The translations under genes were made by a program, and so were the position numbers. From TMED8 sp038125725 (GTDB lineage Bacteria > Pseudomonadota > Alphaproteobacteria > Rhodospirillales > Casp-alpha2): a stretch of DNA of 64,000 nt. The notes below the pieces were generated by a model, which was given only the letters and a program-made list of their open reading frames with translations, made no database searches and was not told the origin of the DNA. The DNA is taken from contig JAYPEK010000005.1 of the NCBI GenBank assembly GCA_038125725.1, positions 1 to 64,000 on the forward strand. The letters are read 5' to 3'. Numbering within the stretch: the first letter of the stretch is position 1; each line of letters opens with the position of its first letter. This document shows, one piece after another, positions 58,063 to 64,000 of this stretch.

Positions 58063-59394
58063 CTACTCGGACGCCGTGATGATTTTCAGATAGTCGATCA
58101 GTTGCGCTAATTCACCCCCGTCGGGAACCCGCTGCACCGGCATCTTGGTGCCCGGCAGCATCTTGTCCGGCCCGTCGTGGAACAATTCGAACAGCGTGTC
58201 GCGCGTCCAGGTGAATTCCTTTCCACGCAGCGCGGTCGAGTAATTGTACCCTGGCACGGTGCCGACGACACGGCCGAACAGCCCCTTCAGGTGCGGTCCC
58301 GAACGCCGCCGTCCGTTATCTTCCAGCGAATGGCAGCGTGCACATTTGCGATACAGCCTGGCGCCCGGATGGTCGCTGGAAAGCCAGGGCTTCGGCTCGT
58401 CCGCCAGTGCCTCGTCGCCGGCGACGGAAATCCTATCGCCGCTCTCCAGGTGCCAAACTTTCAGCGTCTCGTCGGCGCCGGCGGAGACGGAGAAGCGGCC
58501 GTCCGGCGACACCGCCAGCGCCCAAACGATCCGGGTGCCGGCCTGGATGACGCGCTCCGGCGCTTCGCCGCCTGTCCGCCAAAACGCGATCAGCCCGTCA
58601 CCGCCGGCGGAAACGAACGAGTGCCCGCCCGGCAGGAATCGTACCGCATAGACCGGCTTGTCGTGGTCGCGGTATGTGCGCACCGGTTTCATCTGGGCCA
58701 GGTCCCAAAGCCACACCGTCTTGTCGATACTGGCCGACAGCAGCCAGCGGCCGTCGGTACTGGCAGCGAGGTCGGTAATCGCCATCAAATGCCCTTCCAG
58801 CTTGCCCTTGGCGCGGCCGGTCGCCGGATCGTAAAGCCGAATGAAGGGATCGTGCCCGCCGACGGCGAGCAGCCCGTCGCCGGCATACGCCAGCGCATTG
58901 ACCGGAACCGGCAGATCGATCCGCATGGCGGTCTTGCCGTCGGCCGGATTCCAGATCTGCACCGTTTTGTCCCAACTGCCGCTGGCCACGAAACCGCTGC
59001 CAGGCGCCGCCGACAACGCCATGACCTTGTGCTTGTGGCCGGTGAAGCGTCTCAGCGGCTTGTCGGCGCCGGGCGCCAGCGACCACAGGTTGACGACACC
59101 GTCGTCGCCGGCGCTGAGCGCCTGGCCGTCCGAAAGAAACAGCACCTTGTTGACCGGGCCGGCATGGGCGTCGAGCACGGCGATCTCGCCCTGTTCCTCG
59201 AAATCCCAAAGCATGGCGGAATAGTCGAAACTGCCGCTCAGGAGCTTGCGCCCGTCCGGCGAGATGGCGACGCTCCGCACCATGCCGCCATGACCGACGA
59301 AGTCGGCTCGGGCCGCGCCCAACGACAACACCGCCAGCAGAGCCATCGCAATCGGCAGCAGCGCCGGATATAGGACACACGCGCACTTTCGCAT
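58063..59394 (-). CDS. Periplasmic WD40-propeller cytochrome c
   Basis: 443 residues: a signal peptide (about 1-30), then seven WD40-like blades (blade ends such as SAMLWDF, VNLWSL, VQIWNP, IRLYDP, VWLWDL, IAFWRT, LKVWHL), then a class I cytochrome c domain with haem motif CARCH at 351-355 and a likely Met ligand in GTKMPV (Met418). Propeller plus c-type haem in one chain suggests an electron carrier docked to a partner. ATG at 59394 begins MRKCACVL; the frame extends upstream without support. Divergent from nothing; TusA follows upstream on the same strand. Confidence 0.82.
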   Translation of the reverse strand: MRKCACVLYPALLPIAMALLAVLSLGAARADFVGHGGMVRSVAISPDGRKLLSGSFDYSAMLWDFEEQGEIAVLDAHAGPVNKVLFLSDGQALSAGDDGVVNLWSLAPGADKPLRRFTGHKHKVMALSAAPGSGFVASGSWDKTVQIWNPADGKTAMRIDLPVPVNALAYAGDGLLAVGGHDPFIRLYDPATGRAKGKLEGHLMAITDLAASTDGRWLLSASIDKTVWLWDLAQMKPVRTYRDHDKPVYAVRFLPGGHSFVSAGGDGLIAFWRTGGEAPERVIQAGTRIVWALAVSPDGRFSVSAGADETLKVWHLESGDRISVAGDEALADEPKPWLSSDHPGARLYRKCARCHSLEDNGRRRSGPHLKGLFGRVVGTVPGYNYSTALRGKEFTWTRDTLFELFHDGPDKMLPGTKMPVQRVPDGGELAQLIDYLKIITASE

Positions 59395-59452
59395 GGGGTA
59401 TTTTGATCCGATTGCACGCCGCTTGCCAAGCATGCCGGTCGCTTGCGCGGGC

Positions 59453-59680
59453 TCAGCGCTTCTTGCGGATAACGATCGACCAGTGGCCGTCGGTTTCGTC
59501 ACAGCTGAGGAAATCGTGGCCGGCGCTTTCGCAAAACTCCCGGAAGTCACCCGGCGCGGCGGCGTCGGTGACCAAGGCCTCCAGTTCGTCGCCGGGGCCC
59601 AGATCCTTGATCCGCTTGTTGGCGCGCAACACGGGCAGCGGGCACTTCATGCCTTTCAGATCGAGGACCGTGCGCGCCAT
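59453..59680 (-). CDS. tusA: TusA-family sulfur carrier
   Basis: A 75-residue TusA/SirA fold with the sulfur-relay Cys13 in the KGMKCPLPVLR motif. TusA carries persulfide between IscS-type desulfurases, rhodaneses and, in sulfur oxidisers, the dsr/hdr machinery. It is divergent (78 nt) from a persulfide dioxygenase-rhodanese gene, a pairing typical of sulfane-sulfur handling. Good Shine-Dalgarno (AAGGAGACAG). Confidence 0.88.
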   Translation of the reverse strand: MARTVLDLKGMKCPLPVLRANKRIKDLGPGDELEALVTDAAAPGDFREFCESAGHDFLSCDETDGHWSIVIRKKR

Positions 59681-59696
59681 GCTGTCTCCTTGAAGT

Positions 59697-59718
59697 CATA
59701 TTCCGAGCGCCGTATATG
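59697..59718. promoter_or_regulatory. Imperfect ATTC-N8-GAAT-like site between tusA and the dioxygenase gene
   Basis: In the 78-nt divergent gap, ATTC (59700-59703) is followed after 8 nt by GTAT (59712-59715): 7 of 8 bases of the ATTC-N8-GAAT pattern, set within CATAT/ATATG half-sites (59697-59701, 59714-59718). Low specificity; supported mainly by the gene context. Confidence 0.35.
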
Positions 59719-59758
59719 AGGGAAGACCAAACGATCCGACCCCAAACGAGGCCCGCCC

Positions 59759-60802
59759 ATGCTGTTCCGGCAACTGTTCGACAATGTTTCCAGTACCTAC
59801 ACCTATCTGCTCGCCAGCCGCAAGGGCGGCGAGGCGCTATTGATCGATCCGGTGTTGGATCATTGTGACCGCTACCTGAAGCTGCTGGACGAACTCGACC
59901 TGAAATTGGTCAAGGCCGTCGACACGCATTGCCATGCCGACCACATCACCGGCTTGGGTCGGCTCCGTGATGCGACGCGCTGCATCACCGTGATGGGCGA
60001 AAAGACCGCCGTCGACCTGGTCTCCATGCGGGTTTCGGAAGGCGACAGCATCGATATCGAGAACCTCTCGCTGAAGGTGCTCTACACGCCCGGCCATACG
60101 GACGATTCCTACTGCTACGCCATGGGCGATCGGGTGTTCACCGGCGACACGCTGTTGATCCGCGGCACCGGGCGCACCGATTTTCAGAACGGTTCCTCGC
60201 ACGCGGCCTATGACTCGCTGTTCAACAAGCTGTTGAAGCTGCCGGAAGAGACGCTGGTCTATCCGGGCCATGACTACAAGGGCGACACGGTTTCCACCAT
60301 CGCCGAGGAGCGCGTCTACAATCCGCGCCTGCAGGTGTCGTCCGCCGACGAATACGCCGCCATCATGGCCGCGCTCAACCTGCCCAACCCGAAGATGATG
60401 GACGTTGCCGTGCCGGCCAACCTGACCATCGGCGAGGACTTGAAATCCGACCCCGAGATCATCGCAGCCACGCTGGCGCCGGCGGCGGCCATGGACCGCC
60501 TCGACGACGAGGAGACGCTGTTCATCGATCTTCGCGAGGCCAGCGAGCGGGCACGCGACGGCGTCATCCCCGACTCGCTGCACGTCCCCTACCCCTCGCT
60601 CGCCGATGCGCTTTCCAAAGGCGGACTCCTGAACGCCATGGTGTCGGGGTCCGGCAAGCGGGTGCTGTTCTACTGCGCGCACGGCGAACGCTCGGCGCTG
60701 GCGTTGAAGGCCGCTGGCGAGGCCGGCATCAAGGGCGCCACGCACCTGGGCGGCGGCTTCAAGGCCTGGCTGGACGCTGGCGGCGCCAGCGGCAGCGACT
60801 GA
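59759..60802 (+). CDS. Persulfide dioxygenase-rhodanese fusion (ETHE1-type MBL + rhodanese)
   Basis: 347 residues. Residues 1-230 are an ETHE1-like metallo-beta-lactamase-fold dioxygenase (metal site DTHCHADHITGL, LYTPGHTDDSYCY, FTGDTLLIRGTGRTDFQ, VYPGHDYKG), which oxidises glutathione persulfide to sulfite. Residues about 250-347 are a rhodanese with the catalytic Cys in FYCAHGERSALA. Such fusions convert sulfane sulfur to sulfite and thiosulfate. Divergent from tusA. The product sulfite is the substrate of the SoeABC complex at 12716-17329. Confidence 0.9.
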   Translation: MLFRQLFDNVSSTYTYLLASRKGGEALLIDPVLDHCDRYLKLLDELDLKLVKAVDTHCHADHITGLGRLRDATRCITVMGEKTAVDLVSMRVSEGDSIDIENLSLKVLYTPGHTDDSYCYAMGDRVFTGDTLLIRGTGRTDFQNGSSHAAYDSLFNKLLKLPEETLVYPGHDYKGDTVSTIAEERVYNPRLQVSSADEYAAIMAALNLPNPKMMDVAVPANLTIGEDLKSDPEIIAATLAPAAAMDRLDDEETLFIDLREASERARDGVIPDSLHVPYPSLADALSKGGLLNAMVSGSGKRVLFYCAHGERSALALKAAGEAGIKGATHLGGGFKAWLDAGGASGSD

Positions 60803-60878
60803 ACGACGGCCGCTTTCCGCCACTCCCCGGCTTCGCTACAGTGAGCGCCCGTCGTTCACCACCAGCGAGGCCGATCCG

Positions 60879-62423
60879 ATGGCGCCGACCGCATCTTCCG
60901 CCGCCCCCAACATCCTGGTCATTCAGGCCGACCAACTGACGCCGGGCGTGCTGCCCGCCTATGGCCATCCGTTGGTCAAGGCCCCCAACATCAATGCGCT
61001 GGCGGAAACCGGCGTGGTGTTCGACAGCGCGTACTGCAACTTTCCGCTCTGCGTGCCGTCGCGGGCCTCGATGATGACCGGGCGGCTGGCGCATAATATC
61101 GGCACCTGGGATAACGCCATGGAACTGCCGGCGAGCGTGCCCACCCTGGCGCATTACCTGCGCAGCGTCGGCTATCACACGGTGCTGTCGGGCAAGATGC
61201 ACTTCATCGGTCCCGACCAGGTGCACGGTTTCTCGGAGCGCCTGACCACCGACATCTACCCCGCCAACTTCGCCTGGACGCCGGACTGGATCGCCGGCGA
61301 ACGGTTCCGGCCAACCGGCGTCAACCCCGCCGCCGTCGTTGACGCCGGCCAGTGCGTGCGCAGCCTGCAGATCGACTACGACGACGAGGTCGAACACGCC
61401 ACCGTGCAGAAGATCCACGATCTGGCGCGGTTCCAGAACGACAAGCCGTTCCTGCTGTGGGCATCGTTCACGCATCCGCATTCGCCCTTCGTCACCACCA
61501 ATGACTACTGGGACCTCTACGACCACGACGTCATCGACATGCCGAAGGTCGATCCCGTTCCGGTGGAGAACTTGGACGAGATGAGCCGCTGGCTCTATTA
61601 CGCCCATGCGCAGGACCTGCTGACCATCAAGGACGAGCACGTGCGCAACGCACGCCATGCCTACTACGGCATGACCACCTACATCGACGACAAGGTCGGG
61701 CGCATCCTCAAGACGCTGGACGCCGTCGGGCTGCGCGACAACACCATCGTCGTGTTCACCGCCGACCACGGCGAGATGCTGGGCGAACGCGGCATGTGGT
61801 TTAAACAGTACTTCTTCGAAGGCTCCGTCCGGGTGCCGCTGATCGTCAGCTACCCGGCCGCCTATGCGCCCGGACGCGTCGCCGATCACGTGTCGCTGGT
61901 CGATCTGCTGCCGACCTTCATGGACTGGTCGGGGGCCGAGTGGCAGCAGGTGACGCCTCTGGACGGTCAATCCCTGGATGGTCTGCTGTCCGGCGGCGAC
62001 GCCATGCGCGACGGCACGGTGATCTCCGAATACACCGGCGAAGGCGTCATCGCGCCCTGTCGCATGATCCGCCTGGGCGATTGGAAATACATCTATACGC
62101 ACGGCCATCCGGCTTTGCTCTACAACACCGCCGAAGACCCGCTCGAGTTGGAAAACCTCGCCGGCCGGCCGGAAGTGGCTGAAATCGAGCAGGAACTGGC
62201 AGACGATATTCTCGCCGGCTGGGACCCGGACGCCATCAACGAAGCCTGCATCCAGAGCCAGCAGGAACGGCTGTTCATCCAGAAAGCCACGGACGGCGAG
62301 CCCGATTGGGCCTACCTGGCGCGCCAGGGCGACGGCGCGCGCTTCGTGCGCAACGCCGGTGCTACCCAGGCGAAACAGAAAGCACGCTACCCCTTTGTCG
62401 AACCAACACCGTTCGAGCGCTAA
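60879..62423 (+). CDS. Choline-sulfatase-like sulfatase (BetC family)
   Basis: 514 residues, type I sulfatase. Cys58 in CVPSRASMMTGR is the residue converted to formylglycine. The segments LSGKMHFIGPDQVHGFSERL and TTDIYPANFAWTPDW and the C-terminal alpha/beta fold match BetC choline sulfatase, which frees choline and sulfate for osmoprotection. No signal peptide, as in cytoplasmic BetC. No betAB genes in the window, so another sulfate ester is possible. No formylglycine-generating enzyme is encoded here. Confidence 0.85.
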   Translation: MAPTASSAAPNILVIQADQLTPGVLPAYGHPLVKAPNINALAETGVVFDSAYCNFPLCVPSRASMMTGRLAHNIGTWDNAMELPASVPTLAHYLRSVGYHTVLSGKMHFIGPDQVHGFSERLTTDIYPANFAWTPDWIAGERFRPTGVNPAAVVDAGQCVRSLQIDYDDEVEHATVQKIHDLARFQNDKPFLLWASFTHPHSPFVTTNDYWDLYDHDVIDMPKVDPVPVENLDEMSRWLYYAHAQDLLTIKDEHVRNARHAYYGMTTYIDDKVGRILKTLDAVGLRDNTIVVFTADHGEMLGERGMWFKQYFFEGSVRVPLIVSYPAAYAPGRVADHVSLVDLLPTFMDWSGAEWQQVTPLDGQSLDGLLSGGDAMRDGTVISEYTGEGVIAPCRMIRLGDWKYIYTHGHPALLYNTAEDPLELENLAGRPEVAEIEQELADDILAGWDPDAINEACIQSQQERLFIQKATDGEPDWAYLARQGDGARFVRNAGATQAKQKARYPFVEPTPFER

Positions 62424-62443
62424 TTAGCGACGATCGGAGACGC

Positions 62444-63847
62444 TCAACGCCGCCTCAGATGCTGGCGGCGGCCGATATAGATGCCGGCACCGAGCGCCAG
62501 CCAAACGGCGCAGACCGTCCAGGCGGTCGGACTCACGTGGATCAGTACCAGGGCCAAAGTAATGCCCGATGCCACCGCGATCATCGGCAACAGCGGCGAC
62601 CATGGCACACGGAACGGCCGTTCCTGATCGGGCCGGCTTTGGCGCAGACGGATCACGGTGACGGCGACCATCACGAATACCAGCAGGAACATGATATCCG
62701 TGCCCGCCGCGATATCCTTGATCGGCAAGGCCAGCAGGATCGCCATGGCCACTAGGCCGGTGGCCCGGATCGATACATAGGGCGTGCGATGGCGCGCGTG
62801 AATGCGCTCGAACATCTTGAACAGATCGCCGTCGCGGCCCATGGCGAAGGCGATGCGGGACGACGAATAGAGCGTGGCGTTTAGCGCGCTCGCGGCGCTG
62901 GCCAGACCGGCGATCAACAGCAGCAGCTTACCGTGCGGCACGAACTGGTCGGTCGCCTGCATCAAGGCCAACTCTCCGAGCCCGCCGAGATAGCGGTAGA
63001 CCGGGCCACCGTCCGGCGCCGTTACCGCGCCCAGCATGACCACCGCCACGAAGACGTAGATGGTGACCGCGATGGCGATGCTGAGCAGGATGGCGCGCGG
63101 CACCAACCGGGTCGGATCGGCGACTTCCTCCGCCGATTGGGCGATGACCTCATAGCCCTCGAAGGCGACGAAGGTGAGCCCCATGGCGGCGACCAGCCCC
63201 ATCATCCCTTCCGGCAGGAAAGGTTGGTAGAGCGCGATCGGATCGGGGGCGTCCGAGATGGCGCCGAAACCGAATACCACGACCACCGTCAACAGCGCCA
63301 CCTTCAGGCCGGTGACCAGCACCTCCACCCGCCCGGCGCTGGCCGCGCCCCGGTAGTTGATGAACAACAGCATCGCCAACAGCGCCACCGAGACCGCCGG
63401 GGCCAATTCGCGCTCGCCGATGATTTCCGGGCCAGCGACGGTATGCAGCAGCGAAATGGTGAACGACCCGAAGGCCGTCGCGTAGAGCGCACAGGCGAAA
63501 GTCTGCGCGAACCAGCTCATCCAGCCCGCAAGGAACCCGAACACCGGGCCTAGCCCCATCCGCGCCCAGACATAGGCGCCGCCGGTTCTCGGGACCATCG
63601 CCGCCAGTTCACCGTAGCAACTGCCGACAATCAGCGCGATCACGCCATTGGCGATGAACGCTAGAATCAACGCCGGCCCGGCGGTGCCGGCGGCAATGCC
63701 GGTCAGCACGAAAACCCCGGCACCGACCATGGCACCGACGCCGAAGGCCGTGATGCTGAACAGCCCAAGCTCGCGCTTCAGGCGCGGTTTTGGCTCGGTG
63801 GTGTTATCTTCCGGCGGATTGGATTGCGGAGACGACTGGGGAACCAT
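62444..63847 (-). CDS. APC-superfamily amino-acid permease
   Basis: 467 residues, twelve helices of the amino acid-polyamine-organocation family: GVGAMVGAGVFVLTGIAAGTAG in helix 1 (the family signature), SCYGELAAMVPRTGGAYVW in the first loop. Resembles the cationic-amino-acid-transporter (CAT/YfnA-like) group. Converges with the choline-sulfatase gene. Starts MVPQSSPQSNPPEDN, a polar N-terminus. Confidence 0.87.
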   Translation of the reverse strand: MVPQSSPQSNPPEDNTTEPKPRLKRELGLFSITAFGVGAMVGAGVFVLTGIAAGTAGPALILAFIANGVIALIVGSCYGELAAMVPRTGGAYVWARMGLGPVFGFLAGWMSWFAQTFACALYATAFGSFTISLLHTVAGPEIIGERELAPAVSVALLAMLLFINYRGAASAGRVEVLVTGLKVALLTVVVVFGFGAISDAPDPIALYQPFLPEGMMGLVAAMGLTFVAFEGYEVIAQSAEEVADPTRLVPRAILLSIAIAVTIYVFVAVVMLGAVTAPDGGPVYRYLGGLGELALMQATDQFVPHGKLLLLIAGLASAASALNATLYSSSRIAFAMGRDGDLFKMFERIHARHRTPYVSIRATGLVAMAILLALPIKDIAAGTDIMFLLVFVMVAVTVIRLRQSRPDQERPFRVPWSPLLPMIAVASGITLALVLIHVSPTAWTVCAVWLALGAGIYIGRRQHLRRR

Positions 63848-63860
63848 GGCCCCGCCCCAC

Positions 63861-64000
63861 CTAGTGAATGCCCGCCTGCTTCTGGCGCTGGGTGATCACC
63901 ATGTAGCGGAGCTCTTCCTTGATGATCTCCGTGTGGCGGCTGGGCTCGGCGCGCAAGACGCCCGAAACGATGGCCATCTGCACCGGCTTCGGCATGCGCT
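63861..64000 (-). CDS. C-terminus of an unrecognised protein (runs off window)
   Basis: The reverse strand ends with a frame closing at TAG 63861-63863; the visible C-terminus includes RMPKPVQMAIVSGVLRAEPS and EELRYMVITQRQKQAGIH. It is coding-like (amphipathic helix, no repeat) but too short to identify. Its stop is 14 nt before the permease start, suggesting it is upstream in the same unit. Confidence 0.5.
   Translation of the reverse strand, partial: RMPKPVQMAIVSGVLRAEPSRHTEIIKEELRYMVITQRQKQAGIH

Overview
The window is GC-rich, densely packed chromosomal DNA from an alphaproteobacterium, most likely a Rhodospirillales-type lineage. The evidence is gene content and order: xseB-ispA-dxs-tlyA, a CtaA/COX15-type haem A synthase, a PAS_5-like protein, MlaA, PdxH, FabI, and a tRNA-Tyr/tRNA-Gly/tuf cluster. 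This placement is an inference; there is no rRNA gene here. I see no insertion sequence, phage, integron or CRISPR array, and no gene-free stretch longer than 300 bases.

Layout. 1-1505: the 5' end of tuf, three tRNAs (Gly-TCC, Tyr-GTA, Thr-TGT) and an RlmB-type rRNA methyltransferase. 1527-12552: housekeeping and transport (NUDIX, MBL hydrolase, cyclic-nucleotide-binding protein, MlaA, AlkA, ArgS, DksA-like protein, MATE, EamA, PrfC), ending in the broken N-terminus of a large adhesin. 12716-17329: a soeABC-type membrane-bound sulfite dehydrogenase operon behind an AT-rich spacer holding two strong palindromes. 17585-23312: S41 protease, DHH phosphoesterase, ctaA, cobA, a GlcG/HbpS-like protein and a PAS protein. 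23331-31721: a 1385-residue membrane-anchored protein built from 44 tandem 25-residue units, then a three-part glycosyltransferase fusion with an SDR. 31808-46861: YedK/HMCES, UspA, a kinase fusion, cation diffusion facilitator, PdxH, DnaJ/CbpA, YihY, an Atm1-like ABC exporter, a DUF1194 vWA protein, luciferase-like monooxygenase, two transporters and FabI. 46877-51910: aroC, then a co-oriented block of two DUF1538 membrane proteins, a PII-like protein and a CBS protein (4-bp overlaps), then three rhodaneses. 51926-56299: the arfB-tlyA-dxs-ispA-xseB operon on the minus strand. 56475-64000: a two-tip chemoreceptor-like protein, a histone-deacetylase homologue, a WD40-cytochrome c, TusA, a persulfide dioxygenase-rhodanese fusion, choline sulfatase, an amino-acid permease and a partial gene.

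How the genes fit together. Sulfur chemistry recurs: a sulfite dehydrogenase (soeABC), a persulfide dioxygenase-rhodanese that would make sulfite, TusA, three more rhodaneses (one fused to a HigA-type DNA-binding domain, one with the catalytic Cys replaced by Ser), an Atm1-like exporter and choline sulfatase. An inferred route is persulfide to sulfite to sulfate feeding electrons to quinone. A 9+9 palindrome containing ATTC-N8-GAAT (the motif I recall for persulfide-responsive SqrR/BigR repressors) lies upstream of soeA, and a 7/8 version lies between tusA and the dioxygenase gene.

The best candidates for undescribed biology are the DUF1538-DUF1538-PII-CBS operon with its rhodanese/HTH neighbours, the 25-residue-repeat scaffold preceded by two DnaA-box-like sites, and the small soluble protein carrying two chemoreceptor tips.
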